Shown here in pieces: positions 39,644 to 49,299 of a DNA stretch of 64,000 bases. Every line of letters starts with the position of its first letter. Within the stretch, counting starts at the first letter, position 1. This DNA comes from Labilithrix sp. (GTDB lineage Bacteria; Myxococcota_A; Polyangia; Polyangiales; Polyangiaceae). The stretch covers positions 1 through 64,000 of the forward strand of contig JAHBWD010000031.1 of the NCBI GenBank assembly GCA_019637175.1, in the 5' to 3' direction. The position numbers were made by a program, and so were the translations under genes. The notes under the pieces were generated by a model. It had not been told where the DNA came from. It did not search any database and saw nothing but the letters and a program-made list of their open reading frames with translations.

Positions 39644-40330
39644 GTGAGCTCGCTCGGCCTTTCGATCGACGCGGAGCGTCCCCGCATTCGGACGCGATCG
39701 ACCCGCGAGATCGTCTCGATCTTCCGCATCGGCGATCGGTACGCCAGCCACCACGATCGCTTCTCTGCGCGCGGCCGCGACGTCGGGTTCGTCGTCAGGC
39801 TCGACGTCGCGACGCGCTGGCGCTCGCCCGAGGACGTCATCGTCTTCGGCGGCGCGGCCCTCGACGATCTCCGCGTGCTCGCGCGCGCCCTCGACGATCT
39901 GCATGGAGCCGCGCTCGACGACGCGCTCGCGGCCTTCGTCGTGAAGCACGCGGATCTCGAGCGACAGGACCCGCTCGCGCGCGCGCGGATCGCGATCCAC
40001 GACGATTTCGACAAGGCGCTCTACATGCGGCACTTCGCCGAGATCGCCGGCGTGCACGAGGCGACGTTCACGCGTCGCTTCGCGGCGCGCTACGGGACGA
40101 CGCCGACGCGCTACCGGATGATCCTTCGCCTCTCCGAGGCCGCGCTGCTGCTCGCGACGCGCTCGCGCATGACCGTGCGCGAGGTCGCCGCGCGCGTCGG
40201 CTTCGAAGACGTGCCGTATTTCCATCGCGCCTTCGCGGCGCAGTTCGGCGTGACGCCGCTCTCGCTCGGGCGTGGCCTCAGCGAGCCGCCGCCTCCGCCG
40301 AGCGTCGCCGGCGCACCGGAGCCGGGCTGA
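39644..40330 (+). CDS. AraC-family transcriptional regulator
   Basis: 228 residues from a GTG at 39644. The C-terminal half contains both helix-turn-helix units of the AraC family: MRHFAEIAGVHEATFTRRFAARYG and TVREVAARVGFEDVPYFHRAFAAQFGVTP. The N-terminal 120 residues are not a recognisable cupin and may bind a ligand. A short Pro-rich tail follows. It converges with the Uma2 gene. Targets are unknown; no paired palindromes were noticed in the 77 bases upstream. Confidence 0.88.
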   Translation: MSSLGLSIDAERPRIRTRSTREIVSIFRIGDRYASHHDRFSARGRDVGFVVRLDVATRWRSPEDVIVFGGAALDDLRVLARALDDLHGAALDDALAAFVVKHADLERQDPLARARIAIHDDFDKALYMRHFAEIAGVHEATFTRRFAARYGTTPTRYRMILRLSEAALLLATRSRMTVREVAARVGFEDVPYFHRAFAAQFGVTPLSLGRGLSEPPPPPSVAGAPEPG

Positions 40331-40342
40331 TCGCGCGCGGCC

Positions 40343-40957
40343 TCAACGGCGCGCGGCGAGGGCCTTCCGGAAGTCTTGAATCGCGTCGTATGCGGTCGGG
40401 CGATCGAGGAACGACACGAGCAGCTCGAGATCGAGGTCCGGCACGAGCTCGCTTCGCGTGATCTCTTGGTAGTGCTCGCCGCGCAGCGCATGCGGCGTGA
40501 GTCGACCCTTCTTCCAGTACCAGACCTCGCGCACGCCGAGCTTCCGGTAGATCTCGAGCTTGTCGAGGCGCCCGGAAGTCCACACGACCTCGATCGCGAT
40601 GTCGGGACGCGTGGCCTTGTCGGGCTCGTCGCCGAGGACGTAGCACTCGTCGGGCTCGGCTCCGCGCTCCTCCTTCTTCTCCTTGAGCGTCCAGGACCCG
40701 AGCGGAACGAAGCGAACGCCGGTCTCGAGGCAGAAGGCTTCGAAGAGGCAGCCGAGGAGTGACTTGATCTGCTCGTGATCGCGCGACGGGCTCATGATCT
40801 CGAGCACCCCCTCCAGGTACGTCAGACGCGGGACGGAGCGCTCGCCTCGGATCTCGAGGAAGCGCTCGTAGTCCGCCCAGGTCACGCCCGAGAGCTGAAC
40901 CACCTGATCCTCGACGGGCCGGTCGTCGCGGCGCTCGAGCTCGGCCAGCGCGTACAT
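40343..40957 (-). CDS. Uma2 family (DUF820) putative endonuclease
   Basis: 204 residues. It shows the Uma2/DUF820 pattern of a PD-(D/E)XK nuclease fold: WADYERFLEIRG, RLTYLEGVLEIMSPSRDHE, PDIAIEVVWTSGRLDKLEIYRKLGVREVWYW. The acidic pair (D in RPDIAIEV, E in IEVV) followed by a lysine in DKLEIYRKLG fits the nuclease site. The family is abundant in cyanobacteria and myxobacteria, often with many copies per genome, and its biological role is not established. It appears to stand alone here. Confidence 0.88.
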   Translation of the reverse strand: MYALAELERRDDRPVEDQVVQLSGVTWADYERFLEIRGERSVPRLTYLEGVLEIMSPSRDHEQIKSLLGCLFEAFCLETGVRFVPLGSWTLKEKKEERGAEPDECYVLGDEPDKATRPDIAIEVVWTSGRLDKLEIYRKLGVREVWYWKKGRLTPHALRGEHYQEITRSELVPDLDLELLVSFLDRPTAYDAIQDFRKALAARR

Positions 40958-41122
40958 GCCCGCAGTCTAGCACCGCGATCTTCGCTCATCGCGTGACGGG
41001 CCCATGGAGCTCGCGATCCAGGGCGGGATGCCGGCCCGCGTTCGGCCCGCGCTCGAAAGCTCGCACGTCGCACATTTGCGGACATTGGATCGGCTGGCAT
41101 CCATCGTGCAGCCTTCGGGGCC

Positions 41123-41671
41123 ATGCTCGCTCGCGCCGTTCCGCTCCTCACGTTGTCGCTCGCGGCCTGCTCCGGCGCGGACCACGCGGATCTCTTCGAA
41201 GCCTCCATGAGGCAGGACGACACATCGGCGACCGAGCCACCGGCCGCGAGCGCGCCGGGCGCGACGACGCCGTCGCCCGCGCCTTCCGTCGATCCCGGTC
41301 CGGCGCCGTCGGCGCCCGATGCGCCCTCGGAGCCCGACGCGCCGGCGTGCACGCAGGAGATCGAGCCGAACGACGATCAGGGGCGGGCGACGCCGTTCAC
41401 GACGCGCTTGTGCGGCAAGATCGACAAGGGTGACAGCGCGGATTGGGGTCGCTTCACGCTGCCGCCCGGCACGACGAAGGTCTCGTGGCGGCACAAGGAG
41501 ACCGGCGGCAAAGCGACGTATCGCTTCTACGTGAACGGGATGCCCTTCGTCGGCGACATGCCCGGCGACGAGCTGCGCGTGATCCCCAACGCGACGTACA
41601 CGGTGCAGATCCGCGGCGAGCGAGGCGATCGCCCGAGCTACGAGCTCGAGATCAAGCCGAGCAACAAGTAG
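41123..41671 (+). CDS. Lipoprotein with a PPC-like beta domain
   Basis: 182 residues. Lipobox LAAC gives Cys16, followed by a Ser/Pro/Ala linker to about residue 75. The C-terminal 100 residues read CTQEIEPNDDQGRATPF, a turn ending GDSADWGRFTLPPGT, and beta strands to YTVQIRGERGDRPSYELEI, which is the pattern of bacterial pre-peptidase C-terminal (PPC) domains. In secreted proteases PPC domains bind substrates or anchor the enzyme; here it stands alone. Predicted to be surface or periplasmic. Confidence 0.75.
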   Translation: MLARAVPLLTLSLAACSGADHADLFEASMRQDDTSATEPPAASAPGATTPSPAPSVDPGPAPSAPDAPSEPDAPACTQEIEPNDDQGRATPFTTRLCGKIDKGDSADWGRFTLPPGTTKVSWRHKETGGKATYRFYVNGMPFVGDMPGDELRVIPNATYTVQIRGERGDRPSYELEIKPSNK

Positions 41672-41715
41672 CGCTGCCGGTGGCGCTGCGCGCCGCTGCC
41701 AAGTAGGCTCGTAGC

Positions 41716-43827
41716 GTGCGGCGGCGCTTCGGCTTGGCCTTCGGGTGTGCTCTCGCGTGCGTGATCGTCGGCGCGTGTCTACCGGGCGCGGGCCCCGCGC
41801 TCCTGCCGCCGGAAGACGGCTCGACGTCGGTGCCCGATCTCGGCGACTCGGGCTTCAACCGCAGCGACGTCGATCTGGGCGACCCGTTCGCCCTCGAGGG
41901 CTTGAACCCCTCGCACGGGCCGTACACCGGCGGGACGAGCGTGAGGCTCACGGGCCGCGGCTTCACGACGAAGCTCCGCGTCTTCATCGGCGGCGTCGAG
42001 GTGCAGACGCTCGCGGGCGATCCCACGCGCGCGCTGATCGTGACACCGCCCGGCGTTCCCGGGCTCGCCGACGTGAAGATCCGCGACGACGCGACCGCGC
42101 AAGAGCGCACGCTCAAGGGCGGCTTCACGTACGACGCGATCGTGATCACGCCGAACACCGGCGCGACGAGCGGAGGCACGCTCGTTCGCATCGACAACGG
42201 CGGCGCAGGCTGGTCGGCGCTCGACGCGACGGGCAACCTCGATTCGCGCGGCCTCGGCGTCGAGATCGGCGGCGTGAAGTGCGCGAGCGTCGGGTACGGC
42301 ACGGGGCAGCCGCTCGATCGGCTCCGCTACGTGGAGTGCGTCACGCCGCCGGGATCGCCCGGCGCGAAAGACGTCACGATCAAGACGCCCGGCGGCCAGA
42401 CGATCACGCAGGCCCGCGACGCGTTCACCTACAGCGACTCGCCCGACGGGTATCGCGGCGGGCTCTCCGGCGGCGCGCTCGCCGGTCGCCTCCGCGCGCT
42501 CGCGTTCAACGCCGCGGTCGGAACGCCCATCGCCGGCGCCACCGTCATCGTCGGAGGCTCGCTGCCTACGGCGACCGTGCAGCAGACCGCGATCACCGGC
42601 GTCACGGAGTTCAACGGTCTCACCTCGTCGAAGGTGACGGTCACGATCGCCGCCAAGTGCCACCAGCCGATCACCTACGTCGACGTCCCGGTCGACACCG
42701 TGACGGCGTACCTGAACCCGGTCTTCGATCCCTCGTGCGCCGACGGCGATCCGCCTTCGACCGGCGGCCGCGGCGGGCGCTTCGGCGGCATCATCGAAGG
42801 GCAGCTCGTCTTCCCCGGCTCCGCCGAGTTCAAGAAGACGGGGTGGAGCACCGTGCCCGCGCCGACGCGGCCGACCGAGCGCCGCGCGGCGTACGTCTTC
42901 GAGGCCTCACCCACGCCGAGCGCGCTCTTCCAGCTCCCGCCCGCGAGCGAGGCGATCACGCCGGACTCGGCCGGCGGCGCCGGCTACGGATACTCGACGG
43001 TCGTGTTCCCCGGCAGCGCGACGCTCTACGTCGTCGCCGGGCTCGAAGATCGCAGCGAAGAGCCGCCCAGGTTCGTGCCGTACGCGATGGGCATCGCGCG
43101 CGGCGTCTCCGTTCCGGCGCAGACGCGCGTGACCGGCGTCGACGTCATGATGAACATCCTCTTCGATCATCAGGTGACGATCGCGCCCCAGCCGCCCACG
43201 CCCGGGCCGCGCGGCCCCGACCGCCTCGCCGCGTCGGTCGCGCTGACGCTCGGCAACGCGGGCTACGCGATCCTGCCTCGCGGCGTCATGACCGTTCCCC
43301 TGCCCGCTCCGGCCTCGATCCCGTTCACCGGGATGCCGTCGCTCGACAAGGCGATCGCCGGCGAGCAGTACGTCCTCGGCGGCGTCGCCGCGACGGGAGC
43401 ACAGCTCCAGCGCCCCGCGAGCGTCGTCGGCCGCGTTCGGACGACGAACGCCAACGATCCGGTCGCGCTCGGCGGCTTCATCGCGCCGCCGACGCTCGTC
43501 GAGCCGGCGGGCGGATCATGGAGCGGAACGCACGTGCAGTTCGACGTCGCGGCGCCGACGGCGAACCTCCACGTCATCCAGGTGTCTTCGGGCTACGGCC
43601 TCGTGACGTGGACGATCGTGGCGCCGGGCGGGGTCACGAGCTTCGACGTGCCCGATCTCGCCGCGCTGCCGGGGCCGGATCCGCTGGGGCTCTTCCCCGG
43701 GGGCATCTTCACGACCGTGTATGTTGCACGTATCGACGACTTCACCTACGGCAAGGTCCGCTCCGGCCAGCTCGGGGCGGGGGCGTGGAACGCCTACGCC
43801 TTCGACTCGCTCTCCGGCGCCTACTGA
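41716..43827 (+). CDS. IPT/TIG-domain lipoprotein
   Basis: 703 residues from a GTG at 41716. Lipobox VGAC near residue 21. At least one and probably two IPT/TIG immunoglobulin-like domains follow: LNPSHGPYTGGTSVRLTGRGF, then VIVTPPGV-type text, and ITPNTGATSGGTLVRIDNGG. A later GTPIAGATVIVGGSLPTATVQQT segment resembles a carboxypeptidase-regulatory-like beta sandwich. The remaining 350 residues are beta-rich without a known signature. IPT/TIG proteins mediate adhesion or carbohydrate binding. The next lipoprotein gene begins four bases after the stop, so the two form an operon. Confidence 0.78.
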   Translation: MRRRFGLAFGCALACVIVGACLPGAGPALLPPEDGSTSVPDLGDSGFNRSDVDLGDPFALEGLNPSHGPYTGGTSVRLTGRGFTTKLRVFIGGVEVQTLAGDPTRALIVTPPGVPGLADVKIRDDATAQERTLKGGFTYDAIVITPNTGATSGGTLVRIDNGGAGWSALDATGNLDSRGLGVEIGGVKCASVGYGTGQPLDRLRYVECVTPPGSPGAKDVTIKTPGGQTITQARDAFTYSDSPDGYRGGLSGGALAGRLRALAFNAAVGTPIAGATVIVGGSLPTATVQQTAITGVTEFNGLTSSKVTVTIAAKCHQPITYVDVPVDTVTAYLNPVFDPSCADGDPPSTGGRGGRFGGIIEGQLVFPGSAEFKKTGWSTVPAPTRPTERRAAYVFEASPTPSALFQLPPASEAITPDSAGGAGYGYSTVVFPGSATLYVVAGLEDRSEEPPRFVPYAMGIARGVSVPAQTRVTGVDVMMNILFDHQVTIAPQPPTPGPRGPDRLAASVALTLGNAGYAILPRGVMTVPLPAPASIPFTGMPSLDKAIAGEQYVLGGVAATGAQLQRPASVVGRVRTTNANDPVALGGFIAPPTLVEPAGGSWSGTHVQFDVAAPTANLHVIQVSSGYGLVTWTIVAPGGVTSFDVPDLAALPGPDPLGLFPGGIFTTVYVARIDDFTYGKVRSGQLGAGAWNAYAFDSLSGAY

Positions 43828-43831
43828 GCCG

Positions 43832-45766
43832 ATGGCGCGCGCGTCGATCCTCGCTGCGCTGTCGCTTTCTGCGGCGCTCTCCTGCAAGTTCGATTCGGCG
43901 TACCGCGATCTCCCCGATCCCGGCGCCGTCCCATGCACCGAGGGTAAGATCGAGTGCCGCGGGGCCGCGCTCACGCGGTGCGACGGAGGGCTGCCGGTCA
44001 CGCTCGACGACTGCGGGGCCCGGTCGATGGTCTGCGCGCCCGGGCTCCTCGCGTGCACGCCGTGCCTGCCGAACACCAGCACCTGCGACGGCCTCGACGT
44101 GATGCGCTGCTCTGCCGACGGGCAGATCACGACCAAGGTCGAGACGTGCAACGCGGACGCCGGCTACGCCTGCCGCCGCGGATCGTGCACGCAGCTCTGC
44201 GACGAGGCCGCGCGCGAGCACTCGAACGTCGGTTGCGAGTACTGGGCCGTCGATCTGGACAACGCGGTGACCTCGCAAGGCAACGCCGCCGCGCAGCAGT
44301 ATGCGGTCGTCGTCTCCAACGTCGAGCCGGATCTCGTCGCGAGCGTCGTCGTCGAGGAAGACACCGCGGCGCCCGGCGCGCCCGCGTCGATCCGCACCGT
44401 GGCGACCGCGCGCGTCGGGCCGCGCAGCCTCGAGGTCTTCAAGCTCGGGCCCAAGGAGGTCGACGGATCGAGCCCCGGCACCTTCGACACCGGCACGCAC
44501 ACCGCGCTCTCGCGCGGCGCGTTCCGCGTCCGCTCCGACGTGCCCATCGTCGCGTACCAGTTCAATCCGCTCGAGAACGCGAACGTGTTCTCGAACGACG
44601 CGTCGCTGCTCCTGCCGACGGCCGCGCTCGGGGGGAACGGACGATCGTACGTCATCGCGTCGTGGCCGCAGACGATCGCCACGAGCGAGAACCCGGCGCA
44701 GAACTTCGGCACCGATCTGCGCGCCTTCCTCGCGATCGTGGGCACGAGGCCCGACACGCGCGTGCACGTCAAGACGACGGCGCGCATCCTCGGCGGCGGG
44801 CCCATCCCCGCGGGCGTCGACAAGGGCGGCGCGTTCGACGTCGTCCTCCAGCCGTTCGAGGTGCTCAACCTCGAGACCGGAGACTTCAACGCCGACTTCA
44901 CGGGGACGCTCGTCGACTCCACGGGACCTGTCGCGGTCTTCGCCGGCAGCGAGGCGAGCGACGCGCCGTTCTTCCCCACGCTCGCGTCGCGATCGTGCTG
45001 CGCCGATCACCTCGAAGAGCAGGTCGTGCCCCTCCGCGCCGTCGGAAAGCGCTACGTGCTCGGCCGCGTTCCCAATCGCTCGAAGGCGATCGCGGCCGCC
45101 GGCGCGATCATCACGCCGTTCGACGAGCCCGAGTTCTATCGCATCGTCGCGACGCGACCCGGCCTCACGAAGGTCACGACGACGCTGCCGCCGCCGCAAG
45201 ACGTCCTCGAGCTCGACGGCGAGGGATCGAACCGCACCCTCGTCGCCCACCAAGACTTCGTCCTCACCGCCTCGGACCCGGTGCTCGTCGCCGACGTTCA
45301 GGCGAGCCAGGAGGCCGCGGGCGTCGTTCGCGGCCTGCCGGGCGGCGATCCCAGCCTCACCTTCGTCGCGCCCGTCGAGCAGTGGCGCAACGACTACGTG
45401 CTCCTCACGCCGGACAAGTACGCCTTCGACTTCTTGATCATCACCGCGCCCTTCGGCGCGCAGGTCTTCGTCGACGGCCTCCTCATCGACGGCACCATCT
45501 GCGAGCTCGCGCCGGGCGACGGCCTCACCGAGGCCGTCCGGAAGTCGCCGAACCCGCCGTTCGTCACGTACCGCTGCCAGCTCTCCTTCCCCGGCATCGA
45601 TCCCGACAAGCCCTCGCCGCTCAACGTCCTGCCCGGCCGCCAGAACGACGGCGTGCACCGCGTTCAATCCGACTATCCCGTCGGCGTCCTCGTCTACGGC
45701 TTCGACGCGTTCGTGAGCTACGCGTACGCCGGCGGCACGCAGCTCCGCGACATCAATCCGAATTGA
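43832..45766 (+). CDS. IgGFc-binding-protein-like lipoprotein
   Basis: 644 residues from the ATG at 43832. A short hydrophobic signal (ASILAALSLSAALSC) supplies the lipidated Cys, followed by a cysteine-rich stretch to about residue 125 (CTEGKIECRG, CTPCLPNTSTCDG) with many probable disulfides. The rest matches the N-terminal IgGFc-binding domain known from mucin-like proteins: CEYWAVDLDNAV, QYAVVVSNVE, then VPIVAYQFNPLENANVFSNDASLLLP, and DFVLTASDPVLVADVQ. In bacteria this domain is frequent in large secreted proteins of myxobacteria. Probably surface-exposed and adhesive; the binding partner is unknown. Confidence 0.8.
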   Translation: MARASILAALSLSAALSCKFDSAYRDLPDPGAVPCTEGKIECRGAALTRCDGGLPVTLDDCGARSMVCAPGLLACTPCLPNTSTCDGLDVMRCSADGQITTKVETCNADAGYACRRGSCTQLCDEAAREHSNVGCEYWAVDLDNAVTSQGNAAAQQYAVVVSNVEPDLVASVVVEEDTAAPGAPASIRTVATARVGPRSLEVFKLGPKEVDGSSPGTFDTGTHTALSRGAFRVRSDVPIVAYQFNPLENANVFSNDASLLLPTAALGGNGRSYVIASWPQTIATSENPAQNFGTDLRAFLAIVGTRPDTRVHVKTTARILGGGPIPAGVDKGGAFDVVLQPFEVLNLETGDFNADFTGTLVDSTGPVAVFAGSEASDAPFFPTLASRSCCADHLEEQVVPLRAVGKRYVLGRVPNRSKAIAAAGAIITPFDEPEFYRIVATRPGLTKVTTTLPPPQDVLELDGEGSNRTLVAHQDFVLTASDPVLVADVQASQEAAGVVRGLPGGDPSLTFVAPVEQWRNDYVLLTPDKYAFDFLIITAPFGAQVFVDGLLIDGTICELAPGDGLTEAVRKSPNPPFVTYRCQLSFPGIDPDKPSPLNVLPGRQNDGVHRVQSDYPVGVLVYGFDAFVSYAYAGGTQLRDINPN

Positions 45767-45770
45767 GCCG

Positions 45771-47666
45771 CTACCGGCCGTAGCGCATCGGCGCGAGCTT
45801 CCACTCCGTGAGGAGCGGGACGCGCGCGGCGGGGCCCGACTGGCGGACGGCGCGCGCGCACTCGTCGGTCGTGAGGCGGCGAGGCCCGAAGGGCGACGAG
45901 TCGGAGGCGTCCGAGTCCATGAGGAGCGTCGGCGTGTCGACGCCGTAGTCGTCGGGGTGCCCGGGCTCGTCGAGGATCACGTGGCCGAGCTCGTGCGCGA
46001 GCGTGAGGCTCGTGCGGCGCGCGCGCACGCCGGCGCGGTCGAGGATGACGACGTTGCGCATGCTCGAGCCGTCGCTGGCGATGAACGACTCGCCGATGCG
46101 GCCGCCGCCGGCGAAGAACGGCACCACGATGACCTCGATCGTGCGCGGATCGCCGTCGTCGATCGCCTTCACCAGCGTGCGCTCTTCGAGCGTGCCGGCG
46201 ACCGAGTCGGTGTCGCCGAAGTGCTGGAGCCCGTCGGTGAGATCGACCGCGCCGACGTGGACCGACAGCGTCGCGTCGGACGACGAGACGAGCTCCACGC
46301 TCGCGAGCTCGCCGCCGCGGCGCTTGACCGCGACGTCGACGCTCGGCGCCGCGCCCGGTCCGATGCGCGCGTTCTCCGAGAGCGTGCCCGTCACGCCGAT
46401 CTTCTCGAGCGCGCGCTGGAGCTCGAGCGCCACCTGCCGCGTCGACCAGCCCCGCTTCGTCGTCATCGAGAGCGGCCGCCCGTCGACCTTGAGCCGGATC
46501 TCGCCGCCGCTCGCCGGGAGCCCCACGTCGTCGCCGAGCGCGACGAGATAAGGCGGCGGCGGGCTCGCGACCTTCACCTCCATCTGCGAGACGGGGCCGA
46601 ACGTGATCCCGCACTGCCCCCACGTCGCCGAGGCGAGCGCGAGCTCTTGCCGGAGCGCGGCGATCGCGCCCGCGTCGGTGCCGCCGACCGCGGGCGCGCC
46701 GCCCGGCGTGAGGCGCATCACGACGGGCCTTATCGTGAGCCGATGCCGCCCGATGGGGCCGACGCTCGACGCGCGCGGCCCCGCGACGCGGATCGCTTGG
46801 AGCTTCTTGCCGCTCGCGTCGCGCACCACGACGGCGCCTCCGACCTCGGCGCGGATCGATCGCGTCGCGACGAGCGGGTGAGAGCGATCGACGTCGTCGA
46901 CGACGAGACGGAGGGGCGCGCTCGCGAGGCATCGCGCGCCCGCGCCGACGCCGTTCGCGCAGGCGACGGAGATCATCCTCGGATCGCGCAGCGTGTCGAT
47001 CGACGTGCCGTCGGCGGCGAGCGAGTCGATCGTGAGGGCGCCGATCGACGTGCCCTCGGGCGACGTCGTGACGACGCGCACGGCGTCGGGATCGTCGACG
47101 GTGCGATCGGCGTCGTCGAGATCGACGCGCGAGGGCGGCGTCCGCTCGAGCGACGCGCGCTCGCGGGCCATGTCGACGATCTTCTTCGCGCCGTCGCGGA
47201 GGGCGACGCCGTGCACCGCGATCGACAGCGTCCACTCGCGGCCGCCCGATCGCGCGACGATCGACGCGTGCCCCGGCGACAGCCCCTGGATCTGCGCGCC
47301 CGGAGGGACCGTCGCGCCCCAGGCGATCGGCTTGCCGTTCGCGACGACGCGCGCGTTCTCCCGCCCGATCGTCGGCGTGAGCGTCGCGCCCGAGTAGCGC
47401 GCGTCGAGCGTGACGAGGTCGACGCGCGCGGCGGGCGCGAGGAAGTCGGCTTCACCGTCGGGCTTGTCGTCGGCGTCGTCGTCGTCGCGATCGGCGATGA
47501 CGACCACGCGATCGACGGTCGCGGCGCTCGCGGCCGGCGCGGGCGCGCCCGTCGCCGTCTTCGCTTCGTGAGGGCTCTGCGGGAGGGCGGACGCGTCACC
47601 GTGCGAGAGAACGGTGGTGCCCGCGGTGAAGAGCGACGCCCCCAAAGCAACGAGACGAAGACGCAA
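45771..47666 (-). CDS. Secreted metzincin-like zinc metalloprotease
   Basis: 631 residues with a signal-like N-terminus (LRLVALGASLFTAGTTVL). Beta-rich Ig-like stretches (NARVVANGKPIAW, GLSPGHASIVARSGG) fill the first half. The C-terminal zinc site is HELGH at 558-562 with a third His at 570 in EPGHPDD and a Met-turn candidate at Met583 (LLMDSD). Standard metzincins have HExxHxxGxxH; here the third His is two residues later. A glycine-rich segment GGGRIGESFIASDGSS precedes it. Probably exported to the periplasm or outside; substrate unknown. Converges with the IgGFc-like gene. Confidence 0.75.
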   Translation of the reverse strand: MRLRLVALGASLFTAGTTVLSHGDASALPQSPHEAKTATGAPAPAASAATVDRVVVIADRDDDDADDKPDGEADFLAPAARVDLVTLDARYSGATLTPTIGRENARVVANGKPIAWGATVPPGAQIQGLSPGHASIVARSGGREWTLSIAVHGVALRDGAKKIVDMARERASLERTPPSRVDLDDADRTVDDPDAVRVVTTSPEGTSIGALTIDSLAADGTSIDTLRDPRMISVACANGVGAGARCLASAPLRLVVDDVDRSHPLVATRSIRAEVGGAVVVRDASGKKLQAIRVAGPRASSVGPIGRHRLTIRPVVMRLTPGGAPAVGGTDAGAIAALRQELALASATWGQCGITFGPVSQMEVKVASPPPPYLVALGDDVGLPASGGEIRLKVDGRPLSMTTKRGWSTRQVALELQRALEKIGVTGTLSENARIGPGAAPSVDVAVKRRGGELASVELVSSSDATLSVHVGAVDLTDGLQHFGDTDSVAGTLEERTLVKAIDDGDPRTIEVIVVPFFAGGGRIGESFIASDGSSMRNVVILDRAGVRARRTSLTLAHELGHVILDEPGHPDDYGVDTPTLLMDSDASDSSPFGPRRLTTDECARAVRQSGPAARVPLLTEWKLAPMRYGR

Positions 47667-47729
47667 CCCCTTCAGCGTAGCATCGCGCGCGCCGGCGACG
47701 AGCTTTCCGCGCGCCGAGGTCGAGCTCTG

Positions 47730-49088
47730 CTACTCGAGCCAGCCCCACTGGACCCAGCGGAACGGCGTTTCGGCGGCGACGACGAAGCTCGGATCGCTGC
47801 GCTCGTTCTTTCCCATCGCCCCGGCGTGCGCGGCCCGGACGAGCGCGCCCCACGCGACGCTGGAGATGCAGCGCGAGATCACGAGATCGTCGCTGAGATC
47901 GCGGGCTTTTTCGCGAAGCGAAGCGTCGCCGGCGCCGACGGCTCCGGCCGGCCCGCTGGGGCCTCCGGCGTCCCACAGCGCGGCGACCGCGAACGCGCGG
48001 AGCTCGTCGCGCTTCGCGTTCTGCGCACAGTCGACGAGCGCCTCCTTCATGTCGGAACGCCCGTGATCGCGCGCGAGGTAGGAGGCGGCGCGGACGGCGA
48101 CCTCGTCCATGAGCGGCGTCGTTTTCGCGAGGCCCTCGAGCATGGGCTTGCAGCTCGCGGCGCGCGCGCGCGCCATGCGGAAGAGGAAGGTCGTGTCGCG
48201 ATCGGCGCTCGGTCGATCCGACAGGCGCGCGACGAGCTCGACCGTGGGCCGCGTCGACGGCGGCGTCACGGCGACCGGCACCGGGGCGACGCTCGCGCGC
48301 GTGTCGGAGAGCGCCCACGCGACGAGCGACCACGCCGCGCGCGCGCTCGACGGGCCGAGCTGCGACTTCGCGGTCGCCTCCTCGAACGGCCCGGTGTCGC
48401 CCGCCTTGGCGGCGACGTCGGCGAGGACGAGCCAGCGGCCGAGGTGACGCTCGGCGCCGCGCAGCACCGCGAGCGCCGGGCCCACGTGCACCGGCACGGG
48501 CGCGCTCCGCGCGAGCGGCACGAACAGCTCGACGCAGAGCGCGATGCGGTGGCTCTCCTTGATCATCGGCGCGATCGACGAGAGGTGCGCGCCGTTCGAC
48601 TCGCGCCTGCACACGCGCGCCGTCTCCGCGCCGAACGCGAGGTGCGACTGGCGGCTCGCCGCGAGCTTCGCGAGCGGCGCCGTGAGCGAAGGATCCTTGC
48701 AGAACGAGGCCGCGCTGAGCGTCGCGTTGCCGCCCGCGTCGTCGGCCGCGAGCGCCGTCTTCAGCAGCGTCGGGACGTGGCGGTCGTCGGCCTCGGCGAG
48801 CGTGCGCAGGCACGCGCCGTAGATCTCACGCGTGAACGAGCCACGACGCACCATCACCTGCGTCGCGTCGACGAGCGATCCGCGGAGCGCGGGCGAGAGC
48901 GACGCGACCGCGCGGAGCGCGCCCGCGAGCTTCACCTCGCTCGCGGGGCGGCGCTTGAGCGCGCCGTCGAGCTCCGCTTCGAAGCGCGCGCGCGTCGCCT
49001 TGTCGATGATCTCGGCGCGCGCGATCGAGGGCTTCCGTTGCGATACCGGCGCCTCGACGCGTTTTGCTTTCCCCGGTTGAATCGCCAT
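47730..49088 (-). CDS. Hypothetical all-helical (HEAT-like) protein
   Basis: 452 residues from the ATG at 49088. There is no signal peptide; the N-terminus is basic. Helical Ala/Leu-rich repeats about 35-40 residues long run through the protein (KLAGALRAVASLSPALRGSLV, YGACLRTLAEADDRHVPTLLKTALAADD, LAKLAASRQSHLAFGAETARVC), resembling HEAT or ARM repeats, which form protein-binding solenoids. Several cysteines are spread through the repeats. No enzyme motif is seen. It is followed 63 bases later by the metalloprotease gene on the same strand, so they may be co-transcribed. Confidence 0.6.
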   Translation of the reverse strand: MAIQPGKAKRVEAPVSQRKPSIARAEIIDKATRARFEAELDGALKRRPASEVKLAGALRAVASLSPALRGSLVDATQVMVRRGSFTREIYGACLRTLAEADDRHVPTLLKTALAADDAGGNATLSAASFCKDPSLTAPLAKLAASRQSHLAFGAETARVCRRESNGAHLSSIAPMIKESHRIALCVELFVPLARSAPVPVHVGPALAVLRGAERHLGRWLVLADVAAKAGDTGPFEEATAKSQLGPSSARAAWSLVAWALSDTRASVAPVPVAVTPPSTRPTVELVARLSDRPSADRDTTFLFRMARARAASCKPMLEGLAKTTPLMDEVAVRAASYLARDHGRSDMKEALVDCAQNAKRDELRAFAVAALWDAGGPSGPAGAVGAGDASLREKARDLSDDLVISRCISSVAWGALVRAAHAGAMGKNERSDPSFVVAAETPFRWVQWGWLE

Positions 49089-49299
49089 TCCCCGCCCTAG
49101 CGGCTCCCGCATGCTGCTCGAAGCGTCGCGTCGTGAACGACGCCGACGCCGAGACATCCACGTATATCAGAGCGAACGGATCGCGAGCACGCGATCAACT
49201 CGCGACCGAAAGAATTTTCGTCGTCGTCAGGTTCGCGGGTCGCCCAGCGGCCACGCTCGACGCAACGATCAGAACAGGATCGGATCGTGCTTGCCTTTT

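Noticed and set aside
45957..49100. A 1047-codon plus-strand open frame opposite the metalloprotease and HEAT-like genes.
   Set aside because: Low-complexity Arg/Ala/Glu text, no motif, and it spans two genes with better coding character on the other strand.
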